A stretch of 64,000 nucleotides of DNA, taken from assembly GCA_016721425.1 (NCBI GenBank), contig JADKID010000007.1:1-64000 (forward strand), read 5' to 3'. Made by a program: the position numbers and the translations under genes. Positions within the stretch are counted from its first letter, which is position 1; each line of letters starts with the position of its first letter. The notes beneath the pieces are model-generated. The model saw only the letters and a list, made by a program, of their open reading frames with translations. It made no database searches and was not told the origin of the DNA. Below are positions 52,959 to 60,860 of this stretch, piece after piece. The DNA is from Bryobacterales bacterium. GTDB lineage: Bacteria > Acidobacteriota > Terriglobia > Bryobacterales > Bryobacteraceae.

Positions 52959-55661
52959 TCATTCCTCCATCAAATCGCGATAAAGCCGGGATTGCGCCTC
53001 GGCGATGGCGTCCCAGCTATAGTGCGCCTCCACCGTATGTCGCCCGGCGCGCTCCATCCGCTGCCGTCGGGCGGGATCGTCGAAAAGTCCTTGAATGGCT
53101 GATGCCATCTCCGCACCGGTCTCCACCACGGACACATCTTCGCCCGGATGCAGGTCCAGTCCATTGATGCCTGCCGGCGTGGAGACAATCGCCTTGCCCA
53201 TCGCCATCGCCTCCATGATCTTGATGTTGGTGCCGGCGCTAGCCAGCAGTGGGGCGATCACGACAGCCGCCCGCTCGTAGGCCCGGCGCACGTCGCTGAC
53301 GAAACCCTCCAGTTCGATGCCCGGGCCGCTCAGGTCGAGCGCGACCCGGTCCTGATAAAGCTCGCGGTAGTGATCCGCCCTGGCACCGCTGATCACGTGC
53401 AGAGTCGCGCCGCCCGCCGCTAAGGGGGGCCAGGCTTCGCGCAGAAAAAACTGGAGCGCCATCAGGTTCGGCAAGTGGGCGAAAGATCCGATGAACAGGA
53501 TGCGCCGCGGTTCCGGCTCCACCTCCACCGGCTGGAAACGTTGCAGATCCACTCCGTTGGGCAGCACCGCCACGCGGCGGGCACCCTCCACCATGGACTT
53601 GTCCTTCTCTGACATCGTCACAACGCAGCTGACGTTCCGCCACGCGCGCCGTTCAAATCGCTGCCAGCGCGTTAGCTGCTGCCGGGTCTCCCAGCTCTCG
53701 TGCTCGCGCAGCAGTTGCGCATACAGATCCAGCGTCACGTCATGCTCTATCAGGAGCGTCGGCGTCGTGCCGCAGTCGGCCGCGTACAGCCCCATCTGCG
53801 TGAACTCCAGTTGCACCAGCGCCGGCCTGTACTTGTGGATCATCTCGCGGAGGCTGGCATGGAAGGCTGGCCTGTCATGCTCCTCCACCGCGTCGGGCCG
53901 TTCGGTGAGCGGACGCAGATGCGAGCCTTCACGGCGCACCAGGATCACCTCGGTGCAGAGTGCGAGAATTTCCGGGGCAGGCGGCTCGTGCTGGTCACAG
54001 AAAGCGATCAGAATCTGGTCAAATTCCGAGCTGGCTCCCTTCATCAGATTGAACATGCGCACCGCGCCGCCATGCGACAACGGGAAGGGTACATAGGAAC
54101 TGGCCACTATCACCACGGGGCGCGCGTGGTCTCTCGGTCGGCCTGGGAAATTGACCGATTCGCCGTTGCCTAGCGCCATGACGAGCCGTTCATCGGCGGG
54201 CTCCGGCGGCGCAGGCTCCACCCACGCCAGCGCGTTCTGCGCCGCCTGCAGGGCAGGGAAGACCCATGGGCGGGGCTCGTCCTGAGCGGCATAGAGGTTG
54301 AGCCGTTCTACGGCGCGCCGCCACAGATCCCGGAAAACGACGGGATCCGCCACGCTGCGGGCCAGGAAACGGAGGTAGTTGATCTCGACGGCGGTCTGGA
54401 TCTGATCGGGCGTGAAGTAGCGCTGGGTCGTCGAGCGGTGGTGGTGCACCAGGCGCGCGCCGGCGACGAATACGCTGGGCCAACCGCGCACCCAGCCGCG
54501 GTAGCCGAGGTCAAGATCCTCCACATAGGCCGGCGTGAAAACCTCGCCCATGCAGCCCGCTTGGCGCAGCTTCCGGGTATCGTATAGCGAACATCCGCCG
54601 CTGCCGTAGAGCACATAACTCAGGTCCTCGCCCTCCAGCGGCGTATCACACCAGATGGGGAAATCCACGGCATGGCCGCGGGTCCACATCAGCGCCTTGC
54701 CTGTCTCCTCCCGGCGCACGCCCTCGGGAAAGAAGATTTGAGCGGCGGCACAGAAAAGCCCCGGTATCTGCTGAAAGGCTCGCTGCAACGGCGGAAAGAA
54801 GCCGGCATCCAGCACCATGTCGTTGTTGAGCAGAAGCGTGTGCGAATACTTTGCCCTGGCGATGCCGCGGTTCACGGCTGCGGCAAAACTCAGGGGCGCC
54901 GCGCTGAGCTCCACCAGAACCGTGGGGTGCGTCCCGGCAAGCCACGCCGCGGTGCCATCGGTGGATCCGTTGTCGGAGACGATCACCTCGGACGGGATGC
55001 CCTCCAACTCGCACAACAGTCCCGGTAGCAACTGTGCCAGCAACTCGCGGCCATCCCGGGATGGGATTACCACCGTGATGCCGGCAGGCAGGGCCGGCCC
55101 GGGTTGCGGATCGGGCCGTGGCGCCATGTCGCCCTTGCGTCGTGCCACGCGCCAACCCGTGGTCAGCGCCGCGGCACGCAGCCACTGCCGCCGGTAGGAC
55201 CACGGATGGGTGATCCGCCACACCTGTGTGTAGAGCCAGCCGCCGGGGCGCGTCTCCCAGCGGATCAGGTTCTTCATGCGCCACATCAGGTGGCGGCAGA
55301 TGCTGAAAGCCGAGCGCGGATGGAGCGCGAAGTGGTCCAAATTCTCGTTGAAGCACAGCAGCCGGCCAGGAGAGGCCAGCAGCGCCGCCAGGCGCATGGG
55401 CCAGTAAGGCATGCGCGGCTGCAAAATTAGTGCAGCCCAGACGATCTGCTTGCCGCGCAGCGCATCGGCCACTCGCGCGCGATTCTGCGCCAACGTGCGG
55501 CCCAGAAACCAGGGAATCCACCTGCCCCGCGGCGGCGCGAACTCAGCCACCACGTATACAGCCAGACCTGGCGCCACTGCCTCCAGATTGTCGAGCAGGG
55601 TCTCGATCAGGTCTTCGGAGCCCGAAGCGAAAGCGACGACAATGCGCTCAGGAGAACTCAC
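52959..55661 (-). CDS. Multi-domain glycosyltransferase (GT2 plus GT4)
   Basis: 900 residues from a GTG, one base after the upstream stop. Residues 1-170 are a region I cannot assign, with WIPWFLGRTLAQNRARV. Residues about 193-480 are a GT2 domain (GITVVIPSRDGRELL, VSDNGSTDGTAAWL, LLLNNDMVLDAGFF, and AYVEDLDLGYRGW for the acceptor base). From about 515 a GT4 domain follows (SSYVPFPLSHGGAVRMFNLM, LPNGVDLQRFQPV, LFIGSFAHLPNLMAL, IMEAMAMGKAIVSTPAGING). Two complete transferases in one chain suggest successive sugar additions to a surface polysaccharide. No membrane helix was seen. Last gene of the operon running from 60.6 kb. Confidence 0.88.
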   Translation of the reverse strand: MSSPERIVVAFASGSEDLIETLLDNLEAVAPGLAVYVVAEFAPPRGRWIPWFLGRTLAQNRARVADALRGKQIVWAALILQPRMPYWPMRLAALLASPGRLLCFNENLDHFALHPRSAFSICRHLMWRMKNLIRWETRPGGWLYTQVWRITHPWSYRRQWLRAAALTTGWRVARRKGDMAPRPDPQPGPALPAGITVVIPSRDGRELLAQLLPGLLCELEGIPSEVIVSDNGSTDGTAAWLAGTHPTVLVELSAAPLSFAAAVNRGIARAKYSHTLLLNNDMVLDAGFFPPLQRAFQQIPGLFCAAAQIFFPEGVRREETGKALMWTRGHAVDFPIWCDTPLEGEDLSYVLYGSGGCSLYDTRKLRQAGCMGEVFTPAYVEDLDLGYRGWVRGWPSVFVAGARLVHHHRSTTQRYFTPDQIQTAVEINYLRFLARSVADPVVFRDLWRRAVERLNLYAAQDEPRPWVFPALQAAQNALAWVEPAPPEPADERLVMALGNGESVNFPGRPRDHARPVVIVASSYVPFPLSHGGAVRMFNLMKGASSEFDQILIAFCDQHEPPAPEILALCTEVILVRREGSHLRPLTERPDAVEEHDRPAFHASLREMIHKYRPALVQLEFTQMGLYAADCGTTPTLLIEHDVTLDLYAQLLREHESWETRQQLTRWQRFERRAWRNVSCVVTMSEKDKSMVEGARRVAVLPNGVDLQRFQPVEVEPEPRRILFIGSFAHLPNLMALQFFLREAWPPLAAGGATLHVISGARADHYRELYQDRVALDLSGPGIELEGFVSDVRRAYERAAVVIAPLLASAGTNIKIMEAMAMGKAIVSTPAGINGLDLHPGEDVSVVETGAEMASAIQGLFDDPARRQRMERAGRHTVEAHYSWDAIAEAQSRLYRDLMEE

Positions 55662-55662
55662 C

Positions 55663-56772
55663 TTAAATCAGTTTTCGCCAGTCGAGGGCAGGGATGCCGC
55701 GGCTCCGGTCGTCCCAAAGTGCGAGACCTTGCAGGCAGAAGGCGGTGGAGACAGGGTTTGAGTAGTCCGTGGGCGCGCCGCCGCGCTGCCCGAAATTAAA
55801 GCCGCCATCGAGCCGCGCATCGGCACACTCCATCTGGTAGGCGCCGGCCCACGCCGCCTCTTCCTCTGCACTGGTGGAATCCAACGGCACTGCGCCGAGC
55901 CCGTCAGCCCACAAGCGGACCCGCAGGATCTGGCCGTTGACGTCGGAACGTTCAAAGCCTCCGCGCACGCGGCGCAGATGCCCGGCGGCGCGAGTGATGC
56001 CTTCCGACAGCGCCTGGCGAACCTCTGGCCGGCCGGCGCGCGGCAGAATGGCCTCCAGAAAATACCCGTAGGCGTGGAGGCGATCCATCACTCGCTGCGG
56101 ATCCGGCTCGTGATCGAAAAACCGCTCGTGCGTCTGTAGAGCTCGTTCCAATGCCCGCTCGTACTCTGCCACGTAGCTCGTATCTCCGGTAGCCTCGGCC
56201 ACGCTGAGCCAGCCCAGCGCGGATTTCAGCTGATAGCAGTCCGATGAACGCGACCACCGGCTGTCCCGCGCGAGCGGTGTCTTAGTGGGCAGCGCCAGAA
56301 TCGGGTGAATGTCGGTGGTGTTGACGAAATCACGCCGCATGGAGTCAGCGCACTGGACGGCGATATCAAGATAGCGCTGCCTGCCCGTCGCGCTCCACAC
56401 GCGTAACAGGCCCCGGATAATGATGCCGTTATCGAAGAAGTAGGAGTGATGCTCAGGCAGTTCGCCTGTGGCGGACCACTCAAACGGCATGGCCGATGCA
56501 CTGGTATCCCACGCTCCGCAGAGTAAATCCGCGCCCGCTGTGGCCGCCTCCAAGTAGGCATCATCGGCGGTGCGCTCGTGGAGTTCCATCAGCGCGCTGA
56601 TGGTGTAGCCAGTAATCTCCGTGGAGATCCGTGCGTTGCGGTTGTCGGCGATGTGGTGGTAGCGGGCGACCCCGCCGTGGGTCTCCTGAATGCCAGAGCG
56701 CAGAAACCACTGACCTGCGCGGATGAGAAAGAGGGGCGTTGTCCGCGCACCTGCCTCTATGGACGTGCTCAA
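55663..56772 (-). CDS. Putative (alpha/alpha)6-barrel sugar-acting protein
   Basis: 369 residues with repeated helix pairs and aromatic loops of the (alpha/alpha)6 toroid type: GGVARYHHIADNRNARISTE, TGYTISALMELHERT, ALGWLSVAEATGDTSYVAEY and LDGGFNFGQRGGAPTDYSNPVSTAF, cut here to GGFNFGQRGGAPTDYSNP. This pattern resembles N-acylglucosamine-epimerase-like or glycoside-hydrolase-like proteins in polysaccharide loci. No catalytic residue can be fixed by eye. It is spaced one base from the glycosyltransferase and 41 bases from the phosphatase gene, supporting a shared role in a surface glycan. Confidence 0.65.
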   Translation of the reverse strand: MSTSIEAGARTTPLFLIRAGQWFLRSGIQETHGGVARYHHIADNRNARISTEITGYTISALMELHERTADDAYLEAATAGADLLCGAWDTSASAMPFEWSATGELPEHHSYFFDNGIIIRGLLRVWSATGRQRYLDIAVQCADSMRRDFVNTTDIHPILALPTKTPLARDSRWSRSSDCYQLKSALGWLSVAEATGDTSYVAEYERALERALQTHERFFDHEPDPQRVMDRLHAYGYFLEAILPRAGRPEVRQALSEGITRAAGHLRRVRGGFERSDVNGQILRVRLWADGLGAVPLDSTSAEEEAAWAGAYQMECADARLDGGFNFGQRGGAPTDYSNPVSTAFCLQGLALWDDRSRGIPALDWRKLI

Positions 56773-56813
56773 AGCGTTGTAATCCTTGTTAAAGCGAGTG
56801 AATCCCTATTGTA

Positions 56814-58469
56814 TCAAGGCTCCAGTGTGTTCCTCTCGCTCGATGGCCGTAGGCCGATCAGAAAACGCGGCGGCTGGTTGGGGTCCTTGCCGGTAAATGT
56901 GTCTACACCATGCAGGGCCTGCTGCACGATCTCCTTCACCGGGCGGCTCTCCCACCCCAGCAGACTATCCACCAGGCGGCTTTCGCCCCAGCTCTCGGAT
57001 TCCGAATTCAGCGCGTTGACGAGGCCTCGGGAGGGGATGGCCACCAGATCGCCGCGCTTCAACTCAATCTCGCCCACTTGATAGGGCGTGTCCATCGCCT
57101 CTCCAATGGCCGGCCCACCGGTGTGGAGCCGCGTGACCTCGGCGCCACTGCCGGTGCGCCGCAAGAGAATGGGGGGGAAGTGCCCGGCGTTCAAGTACTG
57201 CATGCGGAGGCCGCCCAGGATTGGGCGGGCGCAGAAGAAAGAGATAGGCGGATGGTTGGCTGTGGAGAGGGCAAGCGCGCGCGCGGTGGATTCCACCAGT
57301 TCCGCCAAATCCTCGTTATACGCCCACGCCCGGCTGCGCAGCAGCGCCTGAAACTGGACCAGGCGCACGGCGGCGTCCTCGATCGGGCCCGGCACGTCTG
57401 CCAGCAGAAACGCAGCCATGCGCTTGGGCAAGCCAATAATGTCATAGCACACGCCGCCCGGCTTGTCGCCCAGCCAATAATCGGCTCCGAAATCGATCCC
57501 CGGGATCTCCGTGCGTTGCGGCGGCGAAAGGTGGGTCCGCGTGCCCCGCGCGGTACGTCGCGTGGCCTGCTCGTGCGCCTCCTCCGTCACCCGGCTGAAT
57601 ACGGGTTGAACCGTGGCACAGACATGCAGGCTATCCACTAACTGGCGGGCCACTGCCTCGGCAAACTGCAGATGATGCGGGCAGAAGGCCGCGCCGCCCG
57701 CCCGTGGCCCAAGCAGAAAGAACCCTTCCAGGTTGAACTGGCTTTGCAGCGGGACTGCGACGTGCGCGGAGAGGGCCGCGAACCGGGCCTGTTCGGTCTC
57801 CAGGTTCCCGTCGCTGATTCGCGACCACCGGCGCGGCTTCTTATCGCGCGAGTCCACCAGAAGCAGACTCTCAAACGACCAGCCGCTGGTCAACTCCTGG
57901 TGGAGCAGGGAATTCAAATAGAACTCAGCATCCACGCCTGGTTGCGATGGCGCGGACTCCACCGGGCGGTACGCGTAACCATCCAACATCCAGAGGCCCG
58001 CGTGCCTGACCTGGAGATTCTCCTGGATCAACTGGCAAGCCTTGAGCCGCAGCGCCGCCGGGTCAAACAGACCCTGCATTTGCCGCCGGGCGGATTCGCC
58101 ACGCAGGATCCACTCCCGCGCCTGCACTGAGCGTTCGTTGATCCAGATGGTGGCCTGCTTCCACGCCCAGTCAAACGACACAAAGGTGACGCCGGCGCCC
58201 ACCAGCACCAGAGACAGGCGCATCGCCCAGGTCTCGCCGGCGCTGATCTGCAAAAACAGCGCTGCGGCGATCGCCACCGTGGCAGTCAGCAGCAGCGGTC
58301 TTAGCGTGGGGCGGGAGGAAACGCGGTGCCGAAACCACGCCAGGCGCACGTGGATGCGCGCCGATCGGGACGAGAAAAAGAGCGCCGCCACCGACGCCAG
58401 AAACACCACGAGCACCGTCAGCCACACCAGGAGGGCGAGCCATTGCAGGTGGTCTAAATCAGCCGGCAT
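56814..58469 (-). CDS. Membrane SpoIIE/PP2C-like protein with GAF-like domain, degenerate metal site
   Basis: 551 residues. Three N-terminal membrane helices (about 8-32, 57-77 and 84-104) are followed by a GAF-like region (about 130-285: AVPLQSQFNLEGFFLLGPR) and a C-terminal PPM/SpoIIE-type domain (325-551). YLNAGHFPPILLRRTGSG and GEIELKRGDLVAI are clear SpoIIE blocks. However GGDxYD reads GGVCYD (Val340), and the usual TDG reads SRG (480-482); only Asp358 of the metal set is seen in LADVPG. Phosphatase activity is therefore doubtful, and it may act as a binding or partner-switch module. Five bases separate it from the methyltransferase-like gene. Confidence 0.78.
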   Translation of the reverse strand: MPADLDHLQWLALLVWLTVLVVFLASVAALFFSSRSARIHVRLAWFRHRVSSRPTLRPLLLTATVAIAAALFLQISAGETWAMRLSLVLVGAGVTFVSFDWAWKQATIWINERSVQAREWILRGESARRQMQGLFDPAALRLKACQLIQENLQVRHAGLWMLDGYAYRPVESAPSQPGVDAEFYLNSLLHQELTSGWSFESLLLVDSRDKKPRRWSRISDGNLETEQARFAALSAHVAVPLQSQFNLEGFFLLGPRAGGAAFCPHHLQFAEAVARQLVDSLHVCATVQPVFSRVTEEAHEQATRRTARGTRTHLSPPQRTEIPGIDFGADYWLGDKPGGVCYDIIGLPKRMAAFLLADVPGPIEDAAVRLVQFQALLRSRAWAYNEDLAELVESTARALALSTANHPPISFFCARPILGGLRMQYLNAGHFPPILLRRTGSGAEVTRLHTGGPAIGEAMDTPYQVGEIELKRGDLVAIPSRGLVNALNSESESWGESRLVDSLLGWESRPVKEIVQQALHGVDTFTGKDPNQPPRFLIGLRPSSERNTLEP

Positions 58470-58474
58470 GTGGG

Positions 58475-59101
58475 TTAGTTGGCCTGAAACACCAGAAAAT
58501 ATTGATGAGCCAGGATATCAAAGGAGCCGGTCTGATGGAAACCGGCGGTCTGCATTTCCGCCTGAACCTCTTCCGGGGATAGCTTCATCGCCGGCGGCGG
58601 ACCAATCGGCAACTCGCGCTTGTAGAAGTCCACAATCACGATCCGCCCGCCCGGCTTCAGTGCAGCCTTCAGTTTCGCGTAGTACGCTGGACGGTTCGCG
58701 ATATGATGCAAAACGTCGCAAAAAAAGACCGTATCGACGGATGTTGTGCCTAGTTTGGGGTCATCTGGAGCAGCCAGTATTGTGGTCAGATTCGGCGGCG
58801 CGTCCTTGGCCGCGAGCTCCAGCAGCTTGGCGTCAATGTCCACCGCCAGCACTTTCCCGGCGTGACGCGCGAAGCGTCGCGAGAAATATCCCGTGCCCGC
58901 GCCGATGTCGGCGATCGCCTCGTCGGCGCGCAGTTTCAGCGCCATCACAACCTCGTGCGGCTTCTGCCACGCGTCGCGCGCCGGATCCTCCAGCACGCGC
59001 GCGTACTCTCCCGCCGAGCGCGGCGGATGCTCCTGATGAGCCACCTGCGCGGCGGCGGTCACACTCAGGATCATCGTCAGGATGCTACTTCGCCAGTGCA
59101 C
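58475..59101 (-). CDS. Class I SAM methyltransferase-like protein with export signal
   Basis: 208 residues from a GTG at 59101 overlapping the end of the permease gene by 17 bases; an ATG at 59074 is the alternative. The Rossmann motif I is IADIGAGTGYFSRRFA, with LAVDIDAKLLELA as the acidic strand and VDTVFFCDVLHHIANR as motif II. The N-terminus (SSILTMILSVTAAAQ) looks like a signal peptide, odd for an enzyme needing cytoplasmic S-adenosylmethionine. Acidobacterial genomes often encode such proteins. Substrate unknown. Confidence 0.82.
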   Translation of the reverse strand: MHWRSSILTMILSVTAAAQVAHQEHPPRSAGEYARVLEDPARDAWQKPHEVVMALKLRADEAIADIGAGTGYFSRRFARHAGKVLAVDIDAKLLELAAKDAPPNLTTILAAPDDPKLGTTSVDTVFFCDVLHHIANRPAYYAKLKAALKPGGRIVIVDFYKRELPIGPPPAMKLSPEEVQAEMQTAGFHQTGSFDILAHQYFLVFQAN

Positions 59102-60578
59102 TGTTTTTCTTTCCAAACAGAAAGTATATCGCCAAGCCGACAATGGACCAGCCCACAAACCGAACCCACGTTTCCAGAGGCAGAGCCATCATCAGAATCA
59201 GGCAGCTCAGGATCGAGAGCACCGGGAAGATCGGCCCGAGCGGCACACGGAAACTCCGCGGCCGGTCCGGTTGGGTACGGCGCAAAATCAGCACGCCCGC
59301 GCTGACGATGCTGAAGGCGAACAACGTGCCGATGTTGGAGAGGTCCGCAAAAGTGCCAATGTCCCATACGCCCGACGGGATCCCCACGGCGAACCCGGCG
59401 ATCCATGTGCTGACATGCGGCGTCTTGTGCTTGGGGTGAATCCGCGAAAAGAGCTTCGGCAGCAAACCGTCGCGCGACATGGCAAACCACACCCGCGCCT
59501 GGCCGTACTGGAACACCAGCAAGGACGACAGCATTCCGACAATGGCGCCTACCCCCACCCACTCGCGAATTCCGTCCATCCTCAGGTTCTTCAGCGCCTC
59601 GGCCACAGGTGCGGCCGTGTTCAGGCTCTGCCACGGTGCGATGCCGGTGAGCACCAACGCCACCGCAATATAGAGTGTCGAGCAGACCAGCAGCGTTCCG
59701 ATGATGCCAATCGGTAGATCTCTTTGCGGATTCTTGCACTCCTCGGCAGCCGTTGAGACGGAGTCAAATCCGATGTAAGTGAAGAACACGATGGCCGCGC
59801 CTGTGAGCACACCCGACATCCCATTCGGCATGAACGGATGCCAGTTGGAAGTCTTCACCACCCGACCCGCGCCGATCACGAAGATGGCGATGGCTGCGAT
59901 CTTGACGATCACCATGATGTTGTTGGTGCGCGTGCTCTCCTTGATGCCATAGGTCAGTATCCAAGTCAGCAGCATCAGGATCAGGAACGCCGGCAGATTG
60001 AACCAACTCCCGGTGAACTGCCCGCCCACAATCATCGGCTCTGATAAGAACTTGGGCAGGTGGACGCCAAAGATCGAGTCCAGGATGTCGTTGAAGTAGG
60101 CGGAGAACCCAACGGCCACCGCCATGTTACTCACCGCGTATTCCAGGATCAGATTCCAGCCGATCATCCACGCCACCAACTCGCCCATCGTGGCGTAAGC
60201 ATACGTATAGGCGCTGCCCGCCACCGGGATCGCGCAAGCCATCTCCGCATAAGAGAGCGCCGCGAATCCGCAGGCGATCGCCGTCAGCAAAAACGACAAC
60301 GCCACGCCGGGACCCGCGCCGGGCCTGCCGATGGTGAAGCTGGAATTGGCCCCGTTGAGGATTAGATCCAGCAACGGGACATGGAGAATAGAGTGAAAGC
60401 TACGGACCTCGCCGGCGGCGGCGGTTCCGGTGAGAATAAAGATGCCGCTGCCGATGACTGCACCGATGCCCAGAGCCATCAGGCTCCAGGCGCCGAGCGT
60501 CCGCTCCAGTTTCTTGCCTGGTTCGTTGGACGCAGCCACCAGAGCTTCAATGCTCTTGGTGCGAAAGAGTTGGTTCAA
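59085..60578 (-). CDS. APC-superfamily amino acid permease (CAT-like)
   Basis: 497 residues with about twelve membrane helices. The family signature GIGAVIGSGIFILTGTAA near residue 37 (helix 1, unwound substrate site) and GSAYTYAYATMGELVAWMIGW, cut here to GSAYTYAYATMGELVAW, resemble cationic amino acid transporters such as YfnA. FTYIGFDSVSTAAEECKNPQ is the helix 6 block typical of the CAT family. A broad amino acid importer is expected; specificity cannot be read. First gene of the minus operon that continues to the glycosyltransferase. Confidence 0.92.
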   Translation of the reverse strand: MNQLFRTKSIEALVAASNEPGKKLERTLGAWSLMALGIGAVIGSGIFILTGTAAAGEVRSFHSILHVPLLDLILNGANSSFTIGRPGAGPGVALSFLLTAIACGFAALSYAEMACAIPVAGSAYTYAYATMGELVAWMIGWNLILEYAVSNMAVAVGFSAYFNDILDSIFGVHLPKFLSEPMIVGGQFTGSWFNLPAFLILMLLTWILTYGIKESTRTNNIMVIVKIAAIAIFVIGAGRVVKTSNWHPFMPNGMSGVLTGAAIVFFTYIGFDSVSTAAEECKNPQRDLPIGIIGTLLVCSTLYIAVALVLTGIAPWQSLNTAAPVAEALKNLRMDGIREWVGVGAIVGMLSSLLVFQYGQARVWFAMSRDGLLPKLFSRIHPKHKTPHVSTWIAGFAVGIPSGVWDIGTFADLSNIGTLFAFSIVSAGVLILRRTQPDRPRSFRVPLGPIFPVLSILSCLILMMALPLETWVRFVGWSIVGLAIYFLFGKKNSALAK

Positions 60579-60674
60579 GGGGGACCTGTGCCTCCTGAGC
60601 TCTGGTGGTGGATTTTAAAAAGGCCGGGACCGAAATTCTTCGAGGTCCGCCCCGGCCGGATGCTTGCCCGGCCT

Positions 60675-60842
60675 CTAGCGCTTGCGCTGGCCCTTGACGA
60701 TCGTCTTGACCTTCTTCTTCAGAGAGCCGCGTGCGACGTCGGACGGACGCGGCTGCAGCGGATTCTTTTCGTCGGCCTTCTTGCGCGCCTGGCGCTTCAA
60801 CTCTTTACGTTCTACCTTGTCGGCAACAGTCTTCGTATTCAT
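60675..60842 (-). CDS. Small Lys/Arg-rich protein, 55 aa
   Basis: Reading from the ATG at 60842 gives 55 residues ending KTIVKGQRKR and a TAG at 60677-60675. AAGGA lies just upstream, a good ribosome site. About 40 percent of residues are Lys or Arg, with one long predicted helix (DKVERKELKRQARKKADEKN) and a second basic helix. Nucleic-acid or ribosome binding is plausible. It is clearly not a shadow frame because nothing else occupies this stretch. It lies 17 bases upstream of where the helicase gene ends, in the same direction. Confidence 0.7.
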   Translation of the reverse strand: MNTKTVADKVERKELKRQARKKADEKNPLQPRPSDVARGSLKKKVKTIVKGQRKR

Positions 60843-60860
60843 GCTCGTTCCTTAACAGTA

